Virus record (IMG/VR): IMGVR_UViG_3300028536_000126
Span: 1-45,934 of that record
From: a virus
Strand: one strand, 5' to 3'
Length of the DNA: 45,934 nucleotides
Below the pieces are notes generated by a model that saw only the letters and a program-made list of their open reading frames with translations, did not search any database and had not been told where the DNA came from. How positions within the stretch are numbered: position 1 is the stretch's first letter; the number at the start of each line of letters is the position of its first letter. Of the stretch, positions 15,848-22,643 are shown piece after piece. A program made the position numbers and the translations under genes.

Positions 15848-18526
15848 ATGGCGCGTCTCGGTAGGGCATACCCGGCGCACGTCCGCTGGATCCGCCCCGC
15901 TGGCGCGCCCATCACCCAGGCCGGCGCCGTGTCGCTGGCTGCCGCGACCAACCTGTCCGACACCGGCACCTTCGTCACCGCGATCAGTGCCTCGTCGATG
16001 TCGGCGGCGTCCGGCCTCACCGACACCGCGACCTACGTCGGCATCGGCGCGGTCGCCATGTCGGCGGCGTCGGGGCTCACCAGTGCGGCCACCTACACGG
16101 CGCTGGCCAACGTCACACTGTCCAGCGGCACCACCCTGACCGCGGCGGACATCTACACCGGGGTCTCCGCCTCGGCCATGTCGGCCAGCTCGGGCCTGAC
16201 GGCCGCCGCCGTCTACACCGGCGTGAGCGCGGTCAGCATGTCCGCCACGAGCTCGGTCACGGCTGCGGTGGTCTACACCGGGGTCAGCGCCTCGGCCATG
16301 AGCGCCGCGAGTTCGCTCACCGACACAGCCACCTACACCGGCGTGAGTGCGGTCGCGGTGTCGGCGGCCTCGAACCTGACCGCTGCCGCGGTGATGACCG
16401 ACCTGGGCGCGGTCGCCCTGAGTGCGTCGTCCGGCCTGACGGCAGCTGCGGTCTACACCGGCGCGTCCACGGTGGCCATGTCGGCGGCCAGCGCGCTGAC
16501 TCCGGTGCCGCTGTACGACGCTCACGGGGCCGTGGCGCTCTCGGCGGTGTCCGGGCTGACGTCGGCCGCGGTGATGACGGATGTGGCCGCCAGCGCGCTC
16601 TCAGCGGCTTCTGGGCTGACTGCAGCCGCCGTGATGACCGACGTTGGCGCCGTAGCGATGGCCGCCAGCTCCGGGCTGTCGTCGACCGCGACCTACGTCG
16701 GGGTCTCGGCGTGCGCCATGGATGCCGCCAGCGGTCTGTCCACGGCGGGCATCTACGTGGGCGTGGCCGCTGCCAGCATGTCCGGCGCCTCGACCCTGAC
16801 CAGCGCGGCCGTGTTCACCGGGTTTGTGGCCGTCGCCCTGGACGCGGCCTCGGGTCTGTCCGCCACCGCCCTCTACACGGCGCGGGCGGCGTGCGCGATG
16901 GATGCCGCCTCGGGCCTCGCCACGTCCGCGATTGACGTGGTGTCCGCCGCGTGCGCCGTGGATGCCAGCACCGGTCTCACCACCGGTGGGGTCTATGTCG
17001 CGGTGGCGTCGGTAGCGATGGCGTGCTCCACCGCCCTGCAAACGGACGCCATCGCTACCGACCTGGCCGCCGTGGGGATGGACGCATCCACGGCGCTGCT
17101 TACCTCGGCTCGCTACGAAGCCATCGCCGCCGTCGCCATGGGCGTTACCAGCGCCCTGACGGCGTCCGCGCTCGGTGTCGCCGAGGGCGCGGTGGCGCTG
17201 TCCGCCGACAGCGCACTGTCCGCCAGTGCCCTCTACATCGGGGTCGCGGCCTGCGCGATGGACGCCAGCTCGGCGCTGTCGCCGTCCGGGCAGCTGGAGC
17301 TGTTTGTGGCCGTGGCGATGTCGAGCTCGAGCTCGCTGTCCACCCAGGCCGTGTATGTGGGTGTCGCGGCGTGTCAGATGAGTGGCGCCACTACTTTGAC
17401 GGCCGGTCCGACTATGGTCGCGCTGGGGCTGGTGGCGCTCGGTGCAGATAGCGGCCTGAGCGCCACCGCCATGGGCATCTATCTGGCCGCCGTGGCCATG
17501 GCCGCCGACGCCTCGCTTCTGACCGACACCCAGAACCTGGTGCTGGCCGACGTCACCATGTCGGCCAGCACGGGGCTCACCAGTGCCGTCCGCTACACCG
17601 GTGTCGCCGCGGTCGGCATGGATGCCGTCTCCGGGCTGGTCCCGGCCGGCACCGCTACCCTGTTCGTGGCGGTCACCCTCGCGGCCCAGACGTCCCTATT
17701 GGCAACCGGGACGTACGTGGGGGTGGCCGCCGCCGCCATGTCCGCGAGCTCGACACTGACCAGCTCGGCGCTCTACATCGGGGTTGCTTCGGCGGCACTG
17801 AGCGCGACGTCGAGCATGGTCGCCGACGTGCTCCCGCAGCGGTTCGGCGCGGTGGCCATCAGTGCCGCGTCGGCGTTGACGGCGACGGGGGTCTACGACG
17901 CGCACGGGCTGGTGAACCTCACCGCGTTGACCGGGCTGGCCGCCGTGGCCCTCTACGTCGCCCAGCCGACGGTGGCCGTTACCGCGCAGACCGGCCTGAC
18001 CTCGGCCGCCCAGAGCACCCAGTTCCCGGCGGTGGCCCTGTCCGCGCTGTCCAACGTGATTGCCATCGCGCACACCGGTCAATTCGGCGCGGTTGCCATG
18101 GCCGAGCAGAGCGGGCTGGCCGCCGGTGGCGTGTACGTCGGGGTCAGCCTGGTGGGCATGTCTGGGCTGTCCGGGCTGACCGTCACCCCGCACGTCGTCG
18201 TGCTGCCCAGTGTCGGCATGGCCGCGGTCGGGCTGCTGATCTCGGACGCGGAATTCCACCTCGGCGCGTTCGTGCACATGGACGCCCAGGGCGCGCTGCA
18301 GGTCATCGCGGTCTACACCAAGCCGATCACTTCCGGCCCGCCGCGGTACATCTTCGGCGCCTACGCCGGCATCCCCGGGTTGCTGTCGAAACCGCGAGCC
18401 GGCACCCCCCTAGTCTTCCTCGGCGTGCGCAGCGGAACCCCCACCGTCACCCGGCGACCCGGTGTCGGTGCACCGGATGTCGACACCGAGGCCCAGTCCG
18501 GACCGCCGGTGACCACGATCGGATGA
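15848..18526 (+). CDS. Giant repetitive tail-fibre protein
   Basis: 892 residues from ATG at 15848. After a basic head (RLGRAYPAHVRWIRPAGAPI) residues about 27-800 are some 38 tandem 20-residue repeats with consensus V-[SG]-A-x-A-M-S-A-x-S-[GS]-L-T-x-x-A-x-Y-T-G. Small residues at fixed places suggest a beta-solenoid or long fibrous rod. The last about 90 residues are Pro/Gly/Arg-rich and repeat-free (PPRYIFGAYAGIPGLLSKPR) and could be the tip or attachment end. It follows tail genes, so a receptor-binding fibre is the best guess. Confidence 0.7.
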   Translation: MARLGRAYPAHVRWIRPAGAPITQAGAVSLAAATNLSDTGTFVTAISASSMSAASGLTDTATYVGIGAVAMSAASGLTSAATYTALANVTLSSGTTLTAADIYTGVSASAMSASSGLTAAAVYTGVSAVSMSATSSVTAAVVYTGVSASAMSAASSLTDTATYTGVSAVAVSAASNLTAAAVMTDLGAVALSASSGLTAAAVYTGASTVAMSAASALTPVPLYDAHGAVALSAVSGLTSAAVMTDVAASALSAASGLTAAAVMTDVGAVAMAASSGLSSTATYVGVSACAMDAASGLSTAGIYVGVAAASMSGASTLTSAAVFTGFVAVALDAASGLSATALYTARAACAMDAASGLATSAIDVVSAACAVDASTGLTTGGVYVAVASVAMACSTALQTDAIATDLAAVGMDASTALLTSARYEAIAAVAMGVTSALTASALGVAEGAVALSADSALSASALYIGVAACAMDASSALSPSGQLELFVAVAMSSSSSLSTQAVYVGVAACQMSGATTLTAGPTMVALGLVALGADSGLSATAMGIYLAAVAMAADASLLTDTQNLVLADVTMSASTGLTSAVRYTGVAAVGMDAVSGLVPAGTATLFVAVTLAAQTSLLATGTYVGVAAAAMSASSTLTSSALYIGVASAALSATSSMVADVLPQRFGAVAISAASALTATGVYDAHGLVNLTALTGLAAVALYVAQPTVAVTAQTGLTSAAQSTQFPAVALSALSNVIAIAHTGQFGAVAMAEQSGLAAGGVYVGVSLVGMSGLSGLTVTPHVVVLPSVGMAAVGLLISDAEFHLGAFVHMDAQGALQVIAVYTKPITSGPPRYIFGAYAGIPGLLSKPRAGTPLVFLGVRSGTPTVTRRPGVGAPDVDTEAQSGPPVTTIG
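15925..18240 (+). repeat. About 38 x 60-bp coding repeat in the fibre gene
   Basis: The period is exactly 60 bases over about 2.3 kb, with no visible indel. Units differ at many positions but keep the A-M-S/D-A and G-L-T cores. Units such as MDAASGL and MSAASGL recur in blocks, suggesting growth by local duplication. Confidence 0.85.
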
Positions 18527-18690
18527 GCAGCCCGGAGCAGACCGCCAACTACCTGCGGTGCCGGTTCACGCCGTTCGGCTGCCACTGGCTGACCCGGTGG
18601 GAGCCCGGCGAGGAAGAGCAAGCCCGGGGCGAGCGGGCGGTACACCAGCAGGTTTGCCTGTTCCGGTTCCATGAGCGCCACGAGGAGTGA
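18523..18690 (+). CDS. Small protein, 55 residues
   Basis: ATG at 18523 overlaps the fibre stop. The product has three Cys and Trp/Arg-rich motifs (RCRFTPFGCHWLTRWEPGEE) and an acidic-basic C-terminal helix. The end of the gene carries the ribosome site GAGGAG for the next gene, supporting coupled translation. Function unknown. Confidence 0.6.
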   Translation: MSSPEQTANYLRCRFTPFGCHWLTRWEPGEEEQARGERAVHQQVCLFRFHERHEE

Positions 18691-18692
18691 CC

Positions 18693-18986
18693 ATGACCTA
18701 CATTCCGACCGCCAACCTGAGCCCGCTCTACAACTTCGTGCAGTTCTCCGGCACCGTGTCCGCGTTCGGCACCGCGCTGGGCACCGCGTTCCCCGGCTTC
18801 ACCATCCAGACCGTCGCCGACGCCACCTCCGGGCAGACCTCCAACGCGGTGGTCATCATCAACGACTCGATCGTGCTGTCGGTGGCCCCGAACAACTACC
18901 TGGGCTACAACCTGGGCCTGTGGCAGCAGTACCCGGCGGCGAAGATGGCCGGCGGCGCGAACTCCCTGTTCACCGTGTACCCGTAA
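18693..18986 (+). CDS. Small virion-type protein, first of a tandem pair
   Basis: 97 residues from ATG at 18693 with GAGGAG at 18682-18687. It shares a layout with the next gene: a Thr/Pro head, NFVQFSGTVSAFGTALGTA, a Gln/Val strand region, YLGYN, then a Trp and Tyr-Pro. Both probably come from one duplication. Likely part of the tail or fibre; function unknown. Confidence 0.6.
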   Translation: MTYIPTANLSPLYNFVQFSGTVSAFGTALGTAFPGFTIQTVADATSGQTSNAVVIINDSIVLSVAPNNYLGYNLGLWQQYPAAKMAGGANSLFTVYP

Positions 18987-18997
18987 GGAGTCGCGCC

Positions 18998-19300
18998 ATG
19001 ACTATTGGGACGTTCCTGCCCACCGACACGGTGGGCTCCTACGCCACCTTCGTGAAGTTCTCCGGCACGGTGTCCACCCTGGCCACCGAGCTGGCGACCG
19101 CGGCGCCGGGCAAGGTGCTGCAGGTGGTGGCCGACAGCAACGTGTCCGGCCAGGCCTTGGTCATCGTGTCCGAGTCGACGATCATCCCGGTGCAGCCGAA
19201 TCAGTGGGTGGGGTTTGTGGACAACTCCTGGCAGGTATATCCGGACGCGGAGATGGCCGGCACCTTCAACACCCTGTGGGCGCCGTTCACCCCAGCCTGA
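18998..19300 (+). CDS. Small virion-type protein, second of a tandem pair
   Basis: 100 residues from ATG at 18998, with AAGGAG at 18985-18990. The segment TFVKFSGTVSTLATELATA lines up with NFVQFSGTVSAFGTALGTA of the preceding gene, and WQVYPDAEMAGTFNTLW with WQQYPAAKMAGGANSLF. It is the last gene of the rightward structural block. Confidence 0.6.
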   Translation: MTIGTFLPTDTVGSYATFVKFSGTVSTLATELATAAPGKVLQVVADSNVSGQALVIVSESTIIPVQPNQWVGFVDNSWQVYPDAEMAGTFNTLWAPFTPA

Positions 19301-19356
19301 GACCTGCTCCCCAGGTCGCTCCCCGCGTTCGCCGGTTTGAGGGCCCGGCGAACAAC

Positions 19357-19400
19357 AGCCCCGCCCCGCTCTCCCTTCGGGTTGAGAGCGGGGCGGGGCT
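19357..19400. terminator. Strong stem-loop between convergent gene blocks
   Basis: A perfect 17-bp inverted repeat (AGCCCCGCCCCGCTCTC and its complement) closes a 10-base loop and is followed by GCTTTCT. It lies 57 bases after the last rightward gene and should stop rightward transcription; it could also act on leftward transcripts. The rest of the 19301-19543 gap holds only a short hairpin at 19442-19459 and no convincing gene. Confidence 0.8.
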
Positions 19401-19543
19401 GCTTTCTGTGCTGGTGAGACCATTCGCCTAGGTACGACCTACCCGGTGACCAAGCCGGGCGGTACCGCAAGTGCGGCCGGAGCAGGATCTCCAGTGAGCT
19501 ACGTGTCCGGCATCTGTCCGTGCCCCTCGGGGGTCAGCCCTAC

Positions 19544-19762
19544 TCACACGGAATTCTTGTGCACCCCGTCGGCGCCGTCGGGGATCTTGGTCGGCGTCCG
19601 GGCCCACTCGCGGGCCGCCTCGTAGGCGGCTTCGCTCGCCTCGTGGTTACGTCCGTCGTCGCAGGTGTAGCCGTCCAGCCCTTCGCCGGTCTCCCAGTCC
19701 CCATCCAGTCCCGGGCCTACCTGGCGCCCGCACTTGAGGCAGGGCCACGTCGGCCAGCTCAT
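19544..19762 (-). CDS. Small zinc-finger-like protein after the Ro60 gene
   Basis: 72 residues; ATG at 19762 overlaps the TGA of the TROVE gene (ATGA), so translation is coupled. The head WPCLKCGRQVG with a later YTCDDGRNH suggests a small metal site; the rest is acidic helix (EASEAAYEAAREWART). It is the last leftward gene. Whether it works with Ro60 is unknown, but the coupling makes it a candidate partner. Confidence 0.6.
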   Translation of the reverse strand: MSWPTWPCLKCGRQVGPGLDGDWETGEGLDGYTCDDGRNHEASEAAYEAAREWARTPTKIPDGADGVHKNSV

Positions 19763-21402
19763 GACGTGCTCACCTCCCACGGCCACCGGCCGTTGGTGCC
19801 GACCGACTCCAGCATCGGGATCATCTTGAACCCCTGATCCGTCAGGCCGCCGAAGGTGTGCCGATTGGACGAACCCGACGCGGCGTGGCCACGCTCGTAG
19901 CCGGCCAGGTTCCAGGTGTAGATGGGCGTGGCCGGGATCTGCGCGCCCACCTCACCCTGTCCACCCCAGGCCTGCTCGTCGGTCAGGATGACCACCCGGT
20001 CGTGCCCGCTGAAGTGCGCGCGCAGCGCGAGCTCGGTCTGCGTGCCACCGCCCAGGAAGAACCCGTCCCGGTCCCAGCGCGCCACCATCGCCAGCAGCGA
20101 CTCACCGGCCCGCAGCGGGTACACCTTGGATGCGCCGCCCACCGGGTCGCTGTAGTAGTGCTGGCTGGAGGAGAACGACACCAGGTCCACGCGGTGGCAG
20201 CGGGTGGCCAGGGCGCAGCCGAACAGCGCCGCCGCGTCCCAGCGCATCAGGCCCGAGCGGTCCGACATCGGCGAGTGCATCGAGCTCGAGGTGTCCACCA
20301 GGATCAGGGTGCGGCCGGTGACCGTCGGGATGTTGCGCAAAGCCAGGTTCACCGCCTGATCCAGCGGCCACTTCCACCGGTCCGACGGCGCGTTGCGGTA
20401 GGCGGACAGGAACCGCATCGGCAGCTGCCGGGACCGCGCCACCTCCTCCGGGCTGGACAGCTTCGCCGCCACCTTCTGCGCCACCTGATCGGACACCCCG
20501 GCCTGATCGAAATTCCTCAAGTTCCTGAGCAAGGCCATGTAGCCCATGTTCGGGATGATCGCCTCCCAGGCCTGGCGGTCCATCGGGCCCTGTAGCCAGC
20601 CCGCCAGCGCCTCCCAGGTCATCCCGGCGTCCTTCAGGCGCACCGGGTCCAGGGCGGCCCGGCGCTCGTTCACCGGCAGCGCCATCAGGGCCTTGCGCCG
20701 GGTCAGGGTCTGCAGGCCCTCCGGGATCTGGGCGTCCGGCTCGTACTTGGCCTTGATGATGTGCCCGAACAGGTCGTTCTGCCAGCCGGCGCGGATGCGC
20801 TGATTCGACCGCTTGGCGTCGCCCGGGTGGGTCAGGTTCAGCAGCCGGTCGAAGGTGTAGCCGCCGGACTCGCCGTACTTGAGGTAGTTCATCTCCGAGC
20901 CCAGCCGGATCATGGCGTCGGCCACGCCGCGCTTGACCGGCCACGGGATGGACTTGCCGTACTGGGTGGTCCAGTAGGCGATCATCTCGCCCGGCTCGTC
21001 GGCCCGCAGGATCACCGAGTCGACCACCTTGCGCCCGGTCGGCGCGCCCAGCACGGCCGAGGTGCGGGCGATGGCCGTCTTCACGTACTCGGCCGCGCCC
21101 ACGATGGCCGCGCTGCGCATGTTCGCCTCGGTGCGCAGCCAGCGCAGGAACGCGGCCACCCAGGCGGGGTCCTCGGCGGTCACCTGGCGGATCAGGTGGA
21201 CGTAGCGCAGGTCGCCCTTCTTGGCGTCCTCGTAGAACGAACCCTCCCCGCTGAACCGCGAGACCGCGTAGAGGAAGAGCTCGGAGCGTCCATCCCGGGC
21301 GAAGCCGGGGCCACCCTCGAAGGTCGTGCCGGAGGGGGTGCGCTCGGAGGCGACAGGGGAGTAGACCTGCGGCTTGGCGCTGGTCGTGTTAAAGCGGGCC
21401 AT
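19759..21402 (-). CDS. TROVE-domain RNA-binding protein (Ro60/Rsr-like)
   Basis: 547 residues. ATG at 21402 has AAAGGAGG eight bases upstream. Ro60 proteins are ring-shaped: a TROVE HEAT-repeat ring binds Y RNA outside and misfolded RNA ends in the hole. The first about 360 residues show the TROVE pattern (DGRSELFLYAVSRFSGEGSF, LRWLRTEANMRSAAIVGAAE, SGGYTFDRLLNLTHP). A vWA domain fills residues about 366-530 with MIDAS residues Asp370-Thr-Ser-Ser-Ser, Thr at about 454 in GGGTQT and Asp475 in LTDEQ. Length equals cellular Ro60. An array of six Y-RNA-like units ends 21 bases upstream on the same strand, strongly supporting a Ro60/Y-RNA pair. Confidence 0.92.
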   Translation of the reverse strand: MARFNTTSAKPQVYSPVASERTPSGTTFEGGPGFARDGRSELFLYAVSRFSGEGSFYEDAKKGDLRYVHLIRQVTAEDPAWVAAFLRWLRTEANMRSAAIVGAAEYVKTAIARTSAVLGAPTGRKVVDSVILRADEPGEMIAYWTTQYGKSIPWPVKRGVADAMIRLGSEMNYLKYGESGGYTFDRLLNLTHPGDAKRSNQRIRAGWQNDLFGHIIKAKYEPDAQIPEGLQTLTRRKALMALPVNERRAALDPVRLKDAGMTWEALAGWLQGPMDRQAWEAIIPNMGYMALLRNLRNFDQAGVSDQVAQKVAAKLSSPEEVARSRQLPMRFLSAYRNAPSDRWKWPLDQAVNLALRNIPTVTGRTLILVDTSSSMHSPMSDRSGLMRWDAAALFGCALATRCHRVDLVSFSSSQHYYSDPVGGASKVYPLRAGESLLAMVARWDRDGFFLGGGTQTELALRAHFSGHDRVVILTDEQAWGGQGEVGAQIPATPIYTWNLAGYERGHAASGSSNRHTFGGLTDQGFKMIPMLESVGTNGRWPWEVSTS

Positions 21403-21423
21403 GGCAATGGCCTCCTTTGTATA

Positions 21424-21527
21424 GGTTCCGCGATAGAAGTGATTGCCACGGTCTTGCCGTATCGAAACGGCGGCCCCGGATTAGGGGGCTTCATCCACGA
21501 AGTAACCGTAGCGTGGGCGTCGGTACC
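21424..21527 (-). ncRNA. Y-RNA-like unit 1 (nearest to Ro60 gene)
   Basis: 104 nt. The RNA starts GGTACCGACGCCC and ends ATCGCGGAACC, giving the same closing stem as its neighbours with one A-A mismatch. GGTTACTTC follows as in other units and sits in a hairpin closed by CCACG/CGTGG. The insert differs from units 2 and 3: it has hairpins GCCCC/GGGGC and GCCGT-TTCGAT-ACGGC, the latter T-loop-like, but no clear D-arm in the tRNA order. Confidence 0.75.
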
Positions 21528-21542
21528 AGATATTCAGTTAGA

Positions 21543-21661
21543 GGTTCCGCGATCAGGCAGGCGACGGTTAGCCGGCATGCCAAGTCGCCGGCAAATGGGC
21601 CCGTGAGGTGACCCATCCAGGATTCGAACCAGGAAGTAACCGCTTCCAGGGCGTCGGAACC
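21543..21661 (-). ncRNA. Y-RNA-like unit 2 with circularly permuted tRNA mimic (YrlA-like)
   Basis: 119 nt; closing stem GGTTCC/GGAACC with GACGCC and ATCGC on the two sides. The insert reads in the order T-arm, acceptor, D-arm: T-arm at 21617-21633 with 7-base loop TTCGAAT, a 7-bp acceptor-like stem at 21595-21616 abutting it with no gap and closed by an 8-base loop, two nucleotides, then a D-arm at 21571-21592 (GCCGGC stem, loop containing GG). These spacings equal those of tRNA. Known YrlA RNAs have this permuted layout. Confidence 0.85.
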
Positions 21662-21676
21662 AAATATTGAGTTAGA

Positions 21677-21817
21677 AGATCCGCGATTAAAGGCGACCAC
21701 AGTTCTTACGCCTGTTGCTCTACCAACTGAGCTACCCTCCCACGAGTGGAAGGGCCTGGACTCGAACCAGGGACCCACAGTTTCCATTGAAGTATCTGTA
21801 ATCTGGGCGTCGGATCT
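21677..21817 (-). ncRNA. Y-RNA-like unit 3 with near-perfect permuted tRNA mimic (YrlA-like)
   Basis: 141 nt, closing stem AGATCC/GGATCT. T-arm at 21755-21771: CCTGG, loop TTCGAGT, CCAGG. Acceptor-like stem at 21735-21754: CCCTTCC with GGGAGGG, 7 bp, 6-base loop. Then TA, as tRNA positions 8-9, then D-arm at 21717-21732: GCTC, loop AGTTGGTA, GAGC. CTGT before the T-arm can pair with ACAG after the D-arm, as an anticodon-stem remnant leading into the Y stem. It is not a normal tRNA because ends and order are permuted and no anticodon loop exists. Confidence 0.9.
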
Positions 21818-21835
21818 CGCTATCGAATTATGAGG

Positions 21836-21910
21836 AGGGCCGCGATTAAAATTACCGGCGACGGTGGCACTTTTGAAAGAAGTAACCGTCTGTGGCGGGG
21901 CGTCGGCCCT
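21836..21910 (-). ncRNA. Y-RNA-like unit 4, short form
   Basis: 75 nt, closing stem AGGGCC/GGCCCT with the conserved GACGCCCC and ATCGC. GGTTACTTC is conserved within ACGGTTACTTC, and ACGGT can pair with a downstream ACCGT. There is no room for a tRNA-like insert, so this is a minimal Y RNA. Confidence 0.8.
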
Positions 21911-21930
21911 CAATGCATATGGAGTTGTGG

Positions 21931-22014
21931 AGGGTTCCGCGATCGGTAGTGCTGCCGGTCCAGGGGGTACTTTTAGCGGAAGTAACCTGAGTTGGCCTAG
22001 GGCGTCGGAACCCT
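21931..22014 (-). ncRNA. Y-RNA-like unit 5, short form
   Basis: 84 nt with the strongest closing stem of the array, 8 bp (AGGGTTCC/GGAACCCT), then GACGCCC and, near the 3' end, ATCGC. GGTTACTTC is kept. The apical part (CCGGCAGCACTACCG) may form a small hairpin. No tRNA-like arms. Confidence 0.82.
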
Positions 22015-22027
22015 GTTGAGTTGTAGG

Positions 22028-22108
22028 GAGGTCCGCGATACTAGTTGACCTATGTCCGGCGTAGTTTCACCAAAAGAAGTAGCCGGGGCGGTCGGGGCGT
22101 CGGACCTC
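22028..22108 (-). ncRNA. Y-RNA-like unit 6, short form, first in the transcript
   Basis: 81 nt, closing stem GAGGTCC/GGACCTC followed by GACGCC and preceded by ATCGC at the 3' side. The 5' strand GGTCCGACG closely recalls the GGUCCGA of vertebrate Y RNAs that binds Ro60. The conserved box is changed to GGCTACTTC. Upstream (22109-22158) I see no clear promoter, so the array is probably part of the long leftward transcript or uses a non-consensus promoter. Confidence 0.8.
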
Positions 22109-22158
22109 TGTAGCGCGTGGAGAACCGTAGCAGGAGTCTTGTCAGTGGATCTAGCGGG

Positions 22159-22413
22159 TTATCGCCGCTTGGCTGGCTTCACGCGCCGCTTGACGATTGG
22201 TGCCTGCCAGGGCCAGGTCGGCGCCGTCCCCGGGGACCACCGGAAGGACCGGGAGTCGAGTGCCCAGAGTTCGTCGTCGGGATCCAGGCCGTTCTCCCAG
22301 GGCTCCTGGATGATCTCCCACAGCTCCCGGGCGTACTGCACGCCCTCCTCTCCTCGATCTTCTCGGACGTCAGGGTCGGTGTAGAGCGGCACACCGGGCA
22401 CCCAGGGGCCCAT
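22159..22413 (-). CDS. Small acidic-aromatic protein
   Basis: 84 residues; ATG at 22413 shares a base with the upstream TGA. The sequence is Trp-rich and acidic in the middle (YARELWEIIQEPWENGLDPD) and basic at the end (VKRRVKPAKRR). It is the last protein gene before the Y-RNA array. Family not recognised; the basic tail could bind nucleic acid. Confidence 0.6.
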   Translation of the reverse strand: MGPWVPGVPLYTDPDVREDRGEEGVQYARELWEIIQEPWENGLDPDDELWALDSRSFRWSPGTAPTWPWQAPIVKRRVKPAKRR

Positions 22414-22643
22414 CAGATCCTCCAGTAGGTGCCGGTGACCATTCCTCGGCCGTGCGTGGTGTGCGCCATCTGAGCGGCTGTCAGCATGGCCTCGACCAGG
22501 TCAGGGGCGTCGATGACGATGCGATGGTGTCGGTGCCGGACCTGGTCGGTGCCCGGTAGAAGCTCATCAGAGGTCGCCTCGGTCACCCCCTGCCGCAGCA
22601 GGTCGTGGGTCGACATCGTGATGTCGATCGAGAACACGGTCAT
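22413..22643 (-). CDS. Small protein of unknown function
   Basis: 76 residues from ATG at 22643 with GGAAGG about eight bases upstream; a second Met at 22616 is an alternative start with less overlap. The product starts MTVFSIDITMSTHDLLRQG and has a His-rich centre (VRHRHHRIVIDAPDLVEAML). It overlaps the end of the XRE gene by 77 bases if the first start is used. Confidence 0.5.
   Translation of the reverse strand: MTVFSIDITMSTHDLLRQGVTEATSDELLPGTDQVRHRHHRIVIDAPDLVEAMLTAAQMAHTTHGRGMVTGTYWRI

Noticed and set aside
14654-18526. Intein or intron within the fibre genes
   Set aside because: No splicing motifs or homing-nuclease domain are visible; the length is explained by the regular repeats.
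19401-19543. Small rightward gene between the two convergent blocks
   Set aside because: Short frames lack ribosome sites and overlap the leftward gene at 19544; only hairpins are convincing.
21677-21817. A normal tRNA gene on the minus strand (D-arm and T-arm sequences are obvious)
   Set aside because: T-arm precedes acceptor and D-arm, the acceptor end is closed by a loop and no anticodon loop or CCA-ready end exists. The order fits a circularly permuted tRNA mimic inside a Y-RNA-type stem.
21491-21913. A 140-codon minus-strand frame across the Y-RNA array
   Set aside because: It runs through three of the six structured units, has no ribosome site and its sequence follows the repeated RNA boxes, so it is a chance frame.
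21424-22108. CRISPR array
   Set aside because: Repeats are short paired stem halves with variable interior lengths (75-141 nt units), not equal repeats and spacers, and no cas gene is near.
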